From Aphrophora alni (lineage: Eukaryota > Arthropoda > Insecta > Hemiptera > Aphrophoridae): a stretch of 64,000 bases of DNA. The translations under genes were made by a program, and so were the position numbers. Where the stretch lies: the NCBI GenBank assembly GCA_963513935.1, contig OY740769.1, positions 102,217,762-102,281,761 of the forward strand. Reading direction: 5' to 3'. The notes below the pieces were generated by a model. The model saw only the letters and a list, made by a program, of their open reading frames with translations. It did no database searches and was not told where the DNA came from. Positions 46,414-57,821 of this stretch are shown here, piece after piece; within the stretch, counting starts at the first letter, position 1, and each line of letters starts with the position of its first letter.

Positions 46414-48837
46414 AGGTTAGCCGAGGGCGTAAGCAACCGACCAGGGACAATACAAAACAATAGCGTTATGAACACCTTATTTACTGATTTAAAAGATTAT
46501 TTAGAAGCACAGGATAACTCAGATTTAATATGTAAAAATTTAACAAAATGTCCAGAAATAACAATAGGTTTTAATAGAATAAATGTACAGGCTTTAGTGG
46601 ATACAGGGTGTGAATTCAATTCCTTGTCGGAACGGTTTTATTTAGAGAATAAGGAAATAATGGGACCATACGAAGAATTACCAGTAGCAGGAGTTAAGGT
46701 AATTGGAGCAACCGGCTTACGCTCGAAGAATATTAAAAAACAAATAATAATTGGAGCAAATGTGGGAGATATTGTAATGAATATTCATTTTATCATTGTA
46801 CCAGACTTAATAAGAAACTGCATTTTAGGGTTAGATTTTTTGGTTAAGAATAAGGCTGTCGTAGATTTTATCAGCAATAAATTAGAATTAGGTATAAATA
46901 ATGAAGAAAATTGTGAAGTAAGGAAGGAGATCATGTTTGAGGACCCGGAAGAACATTATAAACATAAATTAATACAACATATGGAAATAGAAAGTTACGA
47001 AACTGATCAGAAAGAAATTATGCAAAAAATAAATGAATTAGGGCACATTTCGGAAATTCAAAAAGAACAATTAAGTGAAATTTTAATAAAATATAAAGGG
47101 GTATTTAGTAAAAAGCCAGGGTTAATTAGTACATACCAGCATAAATTGAAAATAACGGATAAAAGTCCATACTGTCAGAGAAGTTGGCCGATTGCGATGA
47201 AGTATAGGGAAAGCGTGGATCTGGAAATCAAAAAGATGCTAGATTACGGAATTATTGAAAGATGCAACAGCCCATATATTAATCCTATCGTTCCAGTGTG
47301 TAAAAAAGATGGAAGTGTCAGAATATGCCTGGACGCTAGAATAATAAATGCGCGAACAGTTCCAGATTATGAGGGGTCGCAACCGATTCAAGAGTTATTA
47401 ACAATAGAACAAAAGATTAATTGGATGAGTAGCTTTGACTTAACAAGTAGTTTTTGGCAGATACCACTTCATGTAGAAAGCAGAGACTACACCGCGTTTC
47501 TACATAAAGGCCTGTGTTATCGATACAAAACAGTACCTTTTGGATTAAGCACCAGTTTAGCCAGTCTCACAAGGGGATTAAATTCCATATTAAATGAACA
47601 GGTGAAGAAATTTTTAACATTATACGTCGATGATTGTTTATGCTTAGCAGGGAGCTGGAAGGAACATTTAATACAAATAGAACAGATTTTAGAATTATTT
47701 AAAAATGCAAATTTAACCGTTAACCTTAATAAATCAAACTTCTGCAGACAACAAATAGAATACTTAGGTTTTTTATTAACGACAGAGGGGATCAAACCAC
47801 AAGAAAACAAAATGGCTGCAATTAGGAATTTTCCAAGACCGAAAACAACAAGGCAACTGAAGGGATTTTTGGGTCTTACCAATTTTTATCATAAGTTTTC
47901 GAAGAATTACGCTTTAGTTACTGCACCGTTACAAGAACTACTAAAAAAGGGGGTAAAATTTAAATGGACCACAGAGGTTGAAGAAAGTTTCAATAGGGTT
48001 AAAAGGGAATTTGTAGAAGTTGTCACATTACGGCACCCAGATAAGGATAAAATGTTTTATTTGCAAACAGATGCTTCGGAAATCGCAGCTGGTGGACAAT
48101 TGTACCAAATTGGGGATAACCAGGAGATCGGTGTAATAGGGTACACCAGTCGTACATTTAAAGGAGCCGAGAAATTCTACAGTACAGCAGAAAAAGAGTT
48201 ATATAGCGTCGTAATATGTTTAAGGAAATTTAGAAATTATGTTTTAGGGAAAAAGTTAACAGTAATAACCGACAACAAAGCCATTACTTTTATGAATAAT
48301 TGTAGATTACTGAATGCACGCATGACCAGGTGGATTTTATTAATACAGGAGTACAACATCCAAATTCAACATTGTAAAGGAAAGGAGAACGTAGTAGCAG
48401 ACACCTTGAGTCGATATCCTGAGGATAACGCCGAAGTCAAAGAAACAAGTGACGAAAGACTGGTCGAAATATTATTATTAGCAAAAGGGTTTAGTGTAGA
48501 AATAGGTAAAATATTAACAAATTTTGAAGTAATACAAGGAAGAGATCAAAATTGTAAAAATATAATTGAAAATTTAAATAATAATAATCAAAAATTTAAG
48601 GAACATTACCAGGTCTGTAAAAATAAGTTATTTAGGAAAGAAAAAGAAATATGGAAATTAATGATACCACCAGATTATGTCAAAATATTAGCAAATGAAA
48701 TACACGTAATGTATGGACACATTGGTATAAATAAATGTTATAAAATATTTAAAGAAGATTTTACGGGAAACAAAATTGCTAGGTATATAAGGGAAGAATT
48801 AATAAAATGTCAAAAATGCCAGAAATGTGTAAATTGA
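46414..48837 (+). CDS. pol: Pol: protease, reverse transcriptase, RNase H, integrase zinc finger (C-truncated)
   Basis: The frame is open from the codon after the gag TGA; the first Met is at 46468, and residue numbers count from it. The aspartic protease has LVDTG at 44-47 and ILGLDF near 119-124. The reverse transcriptase has FDLTS at 323-327 and YVDD at 386-389. RNase H has D535, E575, D602 and D645. A chromatin-type integrase zinc finger follows (H-x3-H in HVMYGH, then C-x2-C in CQKC). The protein stops at 789 residues, where the frame enters the 3' LTR and meets TGA at 48835-48837. It therefore lacks the DDE integrase core that would follow. Translation probably depends on TGA readthrough from gag, though internal initiation at 46468 is possible. 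The catalytic motifs of protease, RT and RNase H look intact. Confidence 0.9.
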   Translation, partial: RLAEGVSNRPGTIQNNSVMNTLFTDLKDYLEAQDNSDLICKNLTKCPEITIGFNRINVQALVDTGCEFNSLSERFYLENKEIMGPYEELPVAGVKVIGATGLRSKNIKKQIIIGANVGDIVMNIHFIIVPDLIRNCILGLDFLVKNKAVVDFISNKLELGINNEENCEVRKEIMFEDPEEHYKHKLIQHMEIESYETDQKEIMQKINELGHISEIQKEQLSEILIKYKGVFSKKPGLISTYQHKLKITDKSPYCQRSWPIAMKYRESVDLEIKKMLDYGIIERCNSPYINPIVPVCKKDGSVRICLDARIINARTVPDYEGSQPIQELLTIEQKINWMSSFDLTSSFWQIPLHVESRDYTAFLHKGLCYRYKTVPFGLSTSLASLTRGLNSILNEQVKKFLTLYVDDCLCLAGSWKEHLIQIEQILELFKNANLTVNLNKSNFCRQQIEYLGFLLTTEGIKPQENKMAAIRNFPRPKTTRQLKGFLGLTNFYHKFSKNYALVTAPLQELLKKGVKFKWTTEVEESFNRVKREFVEVVTLRHPDKDKMFYLQTDASEIAAGGQLYQIGDNQEIGVIGYTSRTFKGAEKFYSTAEKELYSVVICLRKFRNYVLGKKLTVITDNKAITFMNNCRLLNARMTRWILLIQEYNIQIQHCKGKENVVADTLSRYPEDNAEVKETSDERLVEILLLAKGFSVEIGKILTNFEVIQGRDQNCKNIIENLNNNNQKFKEHYQVCKNKLFRKEKEIWKLMIPPDYVKILANEIHVMYGHIGINKCYKIFKEDFTGNKIARYIREELIKCQKCQKCVN

Positions 48838-50437
48838 AACAGAACACATGTGGACAAGCAACATTACCGAAAGAGCAGCTGCAAGGTTAAGTTTCGAAAA
48901 TAACTGTACAAATTGACAAACGTGACAAGGACAAGGGAAAGAAGACATTCTGTTTTACTTAAGAGAAGAAAGTTTGCCGACAAATAAAACTTTAGTAGAA
49001 AACATAACGGAGTTTTGCTATTCAACGCAGCTGCGTGTTGTAAAAAATGAGAAAGCGAATTCCTAACGGTATCTCCGAGGGTGAAGCCAGCACGTGTAAG
49101 AAAAAACCAACGATTTTTAGCAAGTTAGAGGTCCAATCAGGAGAGGCCTGAGTTTTAAAAAATGAGATTTAACCAATAAGCGAAGAGGACGCTACACTTG
49201 AATTTCGGGAGAGGTGAAATCGAACAGTAAGGAGAGTCAGTCTAGAACTGGGGTTAAGAGCGTGTAGGTCTTGGCTTACAGCTAGGAATCAGAGTAGGAG
49301 GTGTTAAGTGTTAAGAATTAACCTGAGGGTTTAATTCTAAGTCATTGGTTAATTTAAAGGCAGAGCGCCACAAAATTTAGTAGTTTCTTTTGAAGTTTGT
49401 TAGAATCATAAATTAAATAGAGTCAAAGAGTTTAAATTTCATAAAAGAAGAGGAGAGATCATCGCGTCGGAGTCCATAGTAGTCGAGAACGAGTAAAGAG
49501 ACTAAACAGAGTTAGCGGAGTATCACCAGAGATTCACCACCAGTCAATGAACCAGTGTTAGCAGCATCCGACTTCCCAGATAAAGGATACGTTGTGTTGT
49601 TGTGTATCGTTAGTGATTCGTGTTGTGTAAAAGTGCCAAAATTATAGCGGACGAGGAGAATTGCTGATAAGTACAAAATTTCAGAATAAATAATCATTAG
49701 AGTTAGTATTTCACTTTAATTGAGTCATTAAAAGTTCCCATGCCCGAGATAAGAGTCAAGTTTTTTGTATAATTAATTTAAAAGTAAAGTAATTGAGCTA
49801 GCCGGCAAAATAAAAGTAAATTTGGAAAAATAAGTTAATTAAGATAATTGTTTTGTTTTTTGTAATAAAATTGAGATAAATTTAATAAGAACATTTTGGA
49901 CAAGATTTGTTGAACATTTTGTAGAGTTTTGATTTTTATGTAAATTGAATAATCAATTGTAGATTTTAAATTTGTAATCAATAATATTGTGTATTAGAGT
50001 AAATTAGTTTTTTAAAGAATGCAAGTGTGAGAGAATGAAGTAGCCTTAAGATATTTCAATGAATAGATAAATTGAATTGATACTGTTGTTATAAATAATT
50101 GTTTTTTTGCTAATAAATCCTGAAGTTAGTTAAAGGATAAAAACTTGTTTTGTTGAATTAATTTACTTAAACCATCATAGTTTCAAGATAATATTTTAAA
50201 ATCAATTAAAATTAGATTAAATAATCAAAATAAAAAAAAAATATATTATATAACAAATTTTCATTGTTATATTTGGTCGCACAACGTGTGGCATTTGTTT
50301 AAAATAAATTGGCAAGATAAAAAAAATAGATATAACAGCTTGTTATGTTATATTTGGCTCACCAACGTGTGGCTTTTGTTTAAAATAGTAGATTAAATTA
50401 AAAAATAAATATAACACAAAAGTTGTCATTGTTATAT
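48826..50437 (+). repeat. 3' LTR
   Basis: It matches the 5' LTR throughout by eye. It joins directly to integrase zinc-finger codons with no polypurine tract. AAATGTGTAAATTG is shared at both LTR left ends, starting three bases upstream of the TG, which may be microhomology used in the deletion. Confidence 0.93.
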
Positions 50438-50860
50438 GGTTTTAAAACATCGAGGTTGAAATACTTTAAGAAGTTTAAAAGCAGCCAGTTTGAAATGAGT
50501 AATGAAAATTGGTAGCTTATTTTGATTAAATTGGGTCTATATAACACTAAAAAGGATGCAAAATTTTAACTCTAATGAATGATGTAAATATACCGTTAAA
50601 ATGAATGATTTTTATTGTCAAAAACACAAAATGGCGGGTAGATAGAAAACTAAGCATTTTAGGAAATATATTTGTATTAACTTTGTTATTGATTTTGATG
50701 TAAGGAATAAGCTGGTAAAGTTTTGGTACGAGTTTTGGAAACATCCTGTACATATAAATCATTATATGGATAAAATTATAAGCTCGTGTAGATCTTAAAT
50801 AGAAAAAGTAGTTATCAAAGAAACATTTCGAAAAGTCACGAGGGTCTTTCTTTTTATCAT
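50438..50860 (+). repeat. Interspersed repeat shared with 19.1 kb, 28.98 kb and 42.7 kb
   Basis: The left part (CAGTTTGAAATGAGTAATG) is the reverse complement of the repeat at 28.98 and 42.72 kb. The right part (AAATTGGGTC, AAAACTAAGCATTTTAGG, AAACATCCTGTACATATA) matches 19.1-19.33 kb directly. Together they define one longer element. The antisense ORF at 50547-50876 is a by-product. Confidence 0.7.
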
Positions 50861-51039
50861 TCAACGATAGTAACACCTAATGCTATATTTATACAGTAGG
50901 CCTATATCTGATTACTAAAGCGGTAATTGCAGATTTTAAGTTTTAGGTTATGTTTTTAATAATTCAGTTTTTTTTTTAGTAAAACTTTCTTATTTTCCAT
51001 AAACAACTCATTTGGACATCATATAATAAAGACAAACTG

Positions 51040-51128
51040 TTCACTTTCAGGAGCGTGTGTCCATGTAGCAGGTGAAGATGATGACTCAGTAATCGAAACG
51101 TGGTCTCGTATTTGTATTGTAAAAATAA

Positions 51129-51159
<31 letters not shown>

Positions 51160-51160
51160 G
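51040..51160 (+). mobile_element. Retroelement 3' tail with poly(T) end
   Basis: GTGAAGATGATGACTCAGTA followed by ATCGAAACGTGGTCTCGTAT and a T29 run is typical of non-LTR or PLE 3' ends with a simple-sequence tail. No coding region remains upstream. Confidence 0.45.
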
Positions 51161-51454
51161 TGAAAATTGTGTTTCATTCATTTGTTTATATGATATTAAA
51201 ACTGTTCAACATGAGCGACTCTCAAGTAAAAAAAAAAATAAAATTCTCTACAATTCATTTTAAATCTGGCGAGATATAGAAATTTTCTTAACAAATATTC
51301 AGGTTAAAAAAAAAATTGAATGTTTATTTGTTGTTTGAGACATTTCATACTCTCAGGTGTCGTATTATGCACAAATGATGTCGTAATAACCAAAACGAGA
51401 AATTAGCTAATAACTGTTTTCCCCTTGTTGTTTAAAATAAAAATCTCTTCGTCA

Positions 51455-51650
51455 TCATCGCATTATAAAAAAGGAAGAAAAGAGCATAAAATAAATATCC
51501 CTAGCCCTCCAATATTCTAATAACGTCATAGTCGGAAAAGAACAAGAATCGGTCAAGAGAGACCTGATAGAAAAGATGAAAGACAGTGATCTAACCCAAG
51601 ACTATTCAAAATGTGTAGATCCAGCTAAGTTCCCTCGGGATTGCCAAGTA
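51455..51650 (+). repeat. Interspersed repeat family B, long copy
   Basis: It contains CCTAGCCCTCCAATATTC, GTCATAGTCGGAAAAGAACA, GGTCAAGAGAGACCTGATAG, AAGATGAAAGACAGTGAT, CTAACCCAAGACTA, GTGTAGATCCAGCTAAG and CCCTCGGGATTGCC. Together with the 16.3-kb copy it gives the best view of the family. Confidence 0.7.
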
Positions 51651-51989
51651 TGTCGTTACTAAAGTTACAATAACAAAGACAATACAAATAGTAATCGTTG
51701 GAGCTCTGCACTGGATGAATGAATGCCTTCTAAAGTTCTCGTTAGTTATGTCTGCTGTAATGAACATCATCAAATACGTAGTGTACAGTTCAGTTAATGA
51801 TAAAGGGACAAAATAGAACATAGTTTGAAAAACAATACTAAGTTAGAATTAATTGAGATAAGAAATATTTCTACAGATTCTCTGTCTGATAGGTCAGTTT
51901 TATTGTTTATCAAATACAAATTAATAATCTAAAGATATCCCATAATGATGGATTACTGACATTATTGATATAGTTTATTTGACATCAAT

Positions 51990-52290
51990 TATGTCATTAG
52001 TAGTGAACGATCTTGGTTCGACTAGTGTTTGCCTTTTCTTATGTTAGTGTGTAGTTCTATTGGCTTCTGTTTTTCCAGATCAAGTTCGTAGAGATAGTTT
52101 TCTTTTTAGTTATGACCGTTCAGGTATTGTTTTATCAGTCTGCTCCTTTCTTATGTTAATAGGCTACCTTTGATTTCACAATAATCTAAGATAATAAGTT
52201 ATGTTAACCTCTTTCATTTTAGTTTTGTTCTAGATTTTTCACTTGATAACTAGAGTTGATCGAGACCCCAAAAGTCAATATTCTTATTAT
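51990..52290 (+). mobile_element. PLE-like 3' tail
   Basis: It ends TCACTTGATAACTAGAGTTG followed by ATCGAGACCCC, similar to the tail at 24.1 kb (TCACTTGATAACGGTAGTTG). It also shares a TTATGACCGTTCAGG/TTTTGACTGCTCAGG-type segment with 53.64 kb. No coding sequence remains. Confidence 0.4.
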
Positions 52291-52319
52291 AAATACGGTT
52301 TACTTGGACACATACCATC

Positions 52320-53065
52320 ATTTGTTCTGTATAAAAATACACGATCGAGAGTATAAATCAATCCTCTTTATTAGAGAATGAAAGAAAAAACATCAACATA
52401 ACCTTGTAGCTGAGAGAAATATTGGAAACTAAAACTAAATACATAATTTAATAAAAGAACTCAAGTCTAAAACTAAGCTGGAGCAGTCAAAATTAATACG
52501 AAATACAAAGGTGATCGTATAAAACAACGACAGGCTACACAAAGTGACTGTGAAGCCAAGCGAAAGTTGTTCTAACTGTTTATCGTGATAAACAACCTAT
52601 TGGCTTCTCTCTCAACAGCTTAGTCCTCGATCTCGTCATGATTCCCATTTGTTGATTAAGAGAAAACATTTCAGCGATATTTAAAGTAGAAAAGTTTAAT
52701 TCAGTTTTTTATTAACGGAAGCCATAATAACCTTATTTCTATTTTGGTTTGGCAGATAGGATTGTCCGATAGCTTTTTATATGAGGTTTCAATTAGTTTT
52801 CGTTTATAAAAATATTTTCCCCAAGCGTATCATTTTTGCCTGGTCCCAATTAAATTTGTGATTTTCCGACCAAATACGTTCGGCTATTTTCGATTTATCA
52901 GTTTGCCCTAATCGTATGAGCTTTTAATGTTCACTAATTCTTATATTTAGAGGTCTCTTTGTCTCGCCAATATATTTCCTGTCACTTTTAATGCTGTAAA
53001 TATATGTTTTAGTATTCAGGGCGCCATTTTTAGGTTTGGGATTAAAAATACTTTGCCTAAGAGTT
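52320..53065 (-). pseudogene. Penelope-like element remnant with GIY-YIG domain, minus-strand copy
   Basis: Minus-strand translation from about 53065 gives TLRQSIFNPKPKNGALNTK, then YIYSIK, RKYIGETKRPLNIRISEH, a stop, KLIRLGQTDKSKIAERIW and SENHKFNW. This is the GIY-YIG order, with the first motif degraded and one stop. Non-coding 3' sequence follows toward 52320, ending with a GATTTATACTCTCGATCGTG-type tail. It is paired head to head with a second copy at 53262. Confidence 0.7.
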
Positions 53066-53261
53066 TTTTGTTTATTAAAAGATATGTATGTAATATGTTT
53101 CAAAGACTCTCCTTATCAGAAAAAATATTATTAGCTCAGTCAATAAGAAATAAACTATTCCTTTCTTGTCAGTATTATGATGATTAGAGAAATAATTTAC
53201 AGACCAGTGTGTGTAGTTTTTTCTGTAAAGCAAAATCTTAAGGACATTTCTACATCTCTCT

Positions 53262-53780
53262 ATACACACATCTATTGGCGAGACGGATAGACTTCTAAAT
53301 ACAAGAATTAGTGCGTATAAAAGAACACTCATAAACCGAACACAGCTGAACATATTTGGACCGTAAATCACAAATTTAATTGAGAAGAGAAAAAATTAAT
53401 ACCGGGGAAAATACAATTAAAAATCTAAGATAAAAAGTCTCCTGCTTTAAAGAAGGCTGAAGTTTTGCCTATTATTAGCAAATGGGAATCATGACGCGAT
53501 GGATTATTAAACTGTTGAAAGAGGGGGAAGGTTGTTTACCCCGATATACAGTTACAATAACTTTCTCTTGTCTCCACCCTTTTAACAATCACGTTTAAGC
53601 CTGTGTGTGGTGGTTTTATTTGATCATGTTTTAGTCTCAGTTTTGACTGCTCAGGCCTTTCCAATACGCTTCTCGGCTACTAGATTATGTTTGTGTTTTT
53701 TTTTGGTTTTTTTCTTTATACTCTAAGTTTACACTTAATAATGAGTTTTTGATTTATCCACTCGAAAAATTTATTTGTTT
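53262..53780 (+). pseudogene. Penelope-like element remnant with GIY-YIG domain, plus-strand copy
   Basis: The plus strand reads SIGETDRLLNTRISAYKRTL and a degraded continuation, with a stop before the ITNLIE block that corresponds to the SENHKFNW segment of the minus copy. Downstream non-coding text (CAAATGGGAATCATGACGCG, GTTGTTTACCCCGATA) matches the minus copy's CAAATGGGAATCATGACGAG and GTTGTTTATCACGATA. The two copies are diverged homologues in opposite orientation. Confidence 0.65.
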
Positions 53781-54530
53781 TTTGATATACACAAAATTTG
53801 ATGTTAATAAATGATGTTAATAAAACCGTATAAATAATGAGAATAGTGAGTTTTATAAACGGGAAGAATGAATTTTATTTCTAACTTTTCACATGCGTGG
53901 AAAATGTTAAATATATAGATAAATGTTGGTGAACCCTTTTAACGACACTTGTAAATTTTGTGTCTTTATTCATCTACAGAAAAAATTAAAAATCTGGCAT
54001 TGAGGTGAACCATAGGAAGAGAATAGTGAAAATGGCATGAAAAGTGGTTCAGATCTTTAGGCTCTAGACTTTATATTCATTTTCTCTTCTTTTAATGCTA
54101 TAATTTTAGATTGAGCTGAAACAAGAGAATGCCCACTATTTTTTACACATTTTAAATGTTGATTACAGACTTTTAAAATCAGTGATAAGTGATATTTTAT
54201 GATATTTTACGTAAAAACTACATCTAGCATCTCAAAAATGACATTTATCGGTTTTAGGCAATATCGAATAAACTAGTAAAGTCATCTTTATGATTATTGA
54301 TTCACAAAGTATATATTTCATTTATTTAAATTGAAAACTATCAACAATAGCAATATTTGAATTAATGTATTTACTTTTACTTTTTTTAATGAATTAAAGT
54401 TATTCACTAAAGTAAAACAATTGTGTAATAAAAACGTTGTGAGGAAGAGGTGGTGTGTCTAATTTGTTTTAATTGACTTGTTTTGAAGTTTACTCAAAAT
54501 AAGTAGCTTTAATTTCTTCTTTTTTTTCAG
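53781..54530. other. Region upstream of the PARP-like gene; promoter not identified
   Basis: The sequence is AT-rich. It ends in a polypyrimidine tract and CAG at 54521-54530, a strong splice acceptor. At least part of this stretch is therefore intron, and any 5' exon or promoter lies further left. No TATA or initiator was convincing. Confidence 0.5.
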
Positions 54531-57500
54531 ATGCCAAATATTGTTAAAGAGGAATTCAGTATGGTGTCAAATAAAGTTGATCAAGGAGAAGAAAAGTTGG
54601 ATGGAGTTGGGTTGGCAGAAGAGGAAGTGAATAATGAAAGCCAGATAACAAACTATGTAGACGTAGATATTGTTTTCTGTACAGCTGACCTTGGAAAGGC
54701 ATTGTTGGAAATCGATAAAGGAAAATTGGAAGTAAAAAATGAAATCCCAGAAAAGATAGAGGAGAAAGGTAACAACATTGTGAAACTTGACCATGAAGGG
54801 GAAATGCTGGAAGTTGATGGATTGAAAAAAGAGAACGTAAAATGTGAAATTCAGGAGGAGATAATTGTACCTGAGAATAATAACATTGTTGACGATAGAG
54901 GAGATATGTTGGAAATCGCTGGATTAGCAGAAAAAAAAATTGATTCTAAAAAACCGGAATTTAATTTAGTAAATCAAGTTTACAATATTGGTTTAAGTAA
55001 ATTTAGTCATGAAGAGGAAATATTGACTTATGTCAACTATAATGTGGAAATGAAAGTGAAGAATAGTGTTCGAAAATATCTTCCTAATGTAAGTTATTTA
55101 AACCCTGCACAGTATACATTAATTACAATATTCATTTAAATATATTGAGGAAAGCTAGTGAAAAATATGTAATTTCTAAAACAAGAAAATACATCAAGAA
55201 ATCATTTCAATGATCAGGTCATCAACTTCAGTTGTTTTTAATATTATTATTGTTATTAGGAAACGGGTTCGGCACCTCACTCTGAAAGACTTTTTGTGTA
55301 CATCTGCAGTTGTTACATGTAAACAACCATTGTGCCACTGAACACAGATAAGCTAGACCAATGAGTCCTATAGCTAGGCAGATAATAACACCTCCAAGTT
55401 CAAAGAAATCACAATATATAGCTTTCAGTCAATGCAATTATAATACAACCAACAGCATAAGCAGTTTAATAGTATATAACAAGAGTAAACTATTTCTTAA
55501 TAAATTTTATATTTATTGTATTTATAAACGGACCTCTCCATAAATAATTTGAAATATAGAACTATCTCAAAACTTAACGAAATACTATACTGGTTTACAT
55601 TATATTAAGCAACAAATCTTAGCTAAAAACGAATACGCCGAACCTCGGAAAATTAATAGAATTAATTAAACATTATAATATAGTGACTGCATTGAACTAT
55701 CAAGCATGACTACTTTTATTTATAATTTTTACACTTTACACTTCACTATTTTCCACCCAAACCCATATCTAGTCATCTAATTTAATAAGTCTATAGACAG
55801 ACATGCTTTTAAAAATACTATTCAAAATCTGTCAAGGAAAGAAAAAATCGAGAACTATTAGCTTGTTTGTATTTGGGGCCCCTATGAATCTAAAAACCAC
55901 CTACATTAAATGTTTTTATTTATTAAATTTTATGAAACAACCCATATTAAGAAGATGGCTTTTCATCGAATAATGTGGGGTCTGCACATTGATTTCCATC
56001 AGTGTAATTCTAGCATCCATTACTAATCTTATTTGCCCACTGTCATCACGAAATGGGTGTGTTGACAATGAAACGTTTTTAAACCACTATGGATTTCAAT
56101 TCTGAACTTCTCAAGGGAAGCTATGGGAAACTTATAATAGTTGTTTTTAATGTGCTCAGTTTGAATTGAACATACATTTTTACTTTCCCATATATTTAGT
56201 ATAGAGAAAGTTATATTATGGGTAAAAAATGGACATCAATTGTTTATAAAAAATATTTTTGTAATGATAACTATTATCTTCGCGTGAAGGAATGGAATGA
56301 ATTTGATATGTGGGAATATTTTGGTCATATGTCTCAAGTTTAATAAAAAGTGTTGTTGACTAAAAAGTTGTGAGTATATAAGACTAAATTTAAAATTTCC
56401 TCAAAAGAATTTATTCAAATGTAATTTCATATACTCAAACAGTTTTCTTTTTGACATTTTTATCTACTAATTAACATCTTTATAACAGCTTAGGAGATAT
56501 AATATTAAAGTTGACCTCCCTACCATCTCGACCAGGATATGAATAGAAATTTTTTTTTTTTAACATGGTACAAAAACTACGATTGTCAAAATTTATGTTT
56601 TTTGTTCCATATTTTGCTCCACAAAAATGGATAGGGATGGGTAGGGGACATTATTACGACACTGTATATTATCATTATCATTCTAATTCCTTCTTCTATG
56701 ATATTATGCACATTAATGTAAAAATAGGTGATGATAATCACATTAGTTTTGTAAGGAACAAAATCGGCGAAAAAAAAAAATATCACTAATTTTTAACTTT
56801 CAAAATTCAAATTTTAACATATAAAAAAATGAGGTAGCAGTTAATTTCCTTTAAAATAATTGCTCAGTTGTACTAACAATGCTTTTGTTTTGTTTTCTCA
56901 GTTGAATATCACATCAGTAATGAAGGTTGAAAATAACTTCCTAGCTGGAATGTATTATTTAAAAAAAGAGGAATATCAATCAAGGAATATTAGTGTGACA
57001 GAACAAAAATTGTTTCATTCTACTGCTGCGATTAACGTAAATTCTATAATAAGAGACAATTTAGACTGGAAAAGATCATTCCGCTGCAAATATGGCAGTG
57101 GTGTCAGTTTTGCGACTGATGCTGATTATGCAAATTGTCATTCTAATAGACGTAATGGTAAGTATCGTAAGAAACTCATCAAACCAGTTTCAATAATTTT
57201 TGAATAATTAAGTCGAGATTTTTTTTTTTTTTTTGTAATTTCTGCCATATACATGGTTTATTGAAAGTTGAGTTACAAGATTTTACTTTTTCATGACGTC
57301 ATTTTAGTCTATGAATAAGTATAGATAGTAAATAAATAGTATATTATATAGTATAGTATATTACAATAGATAGTAAAATTGCATTGCTTGTACCATAAAT
57401 GGATCTTCAGAATAAATTTCACACAGGTTTGGATCATTCATATTCATATTTCACTTAAATTTTAACGAAATTGGTGAGAAAATTTTGAGAAAATTCGTCT

Positions 57501-57766
57501 CTTATGTTAAACCATGACCAACATTTTTGTTGTATAGTGATAACTCTCGACCGGTATTTTTGGAGAACAAAATACGTTTTGTTTGAGACCTTAGAGGGTA
57601 CATTCGAGCAAAAACTGATCAAAATAGTTATATAGCACATTATGAGACAATCACAATTTTGAGTTTCGTTCTTGTTTTGAGTAAAAAAAAGTCCCGAGAT
57701 ATTTTCAAAATATGCAAATGTAACAAATTTGATTAAAATAGGCTTGCATGTTTGAGCTGCGCAGAA

Positions 57767-57821
<55 letters not shown>

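Larger units (their letters stand above)
43108..50437 (+). mobile_element. Ty3/gypsy-type LTR retrotransposon, integrase-deleted
   Basis: Two 1612-bp LTRs that appear identical flank gag and a truncated pol. The order protease, reverse transcriptase, RNase H, integrase zinc finger is the Ty3/gypsy order. Missing are the integrase catalytic core, any further ORF, and a polypurine tract, because the 3' LTR joins directly to the zinc-finger codons. No clear target-site duplication was found: the left flank is TTGTGTAAA and the right flank GGTTTTAAAAC. Identical LTRs imply a recent insertion or gene conversion. This copy could move only with integrase supplied by another element. Confidence 0.9.

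Noticed and set aside
54567..54794. 75-codon antisense ORF in exon 1 of the PARP-like gene
   Set aside because: It is a shadow of the acidic repeat region on the other strand.
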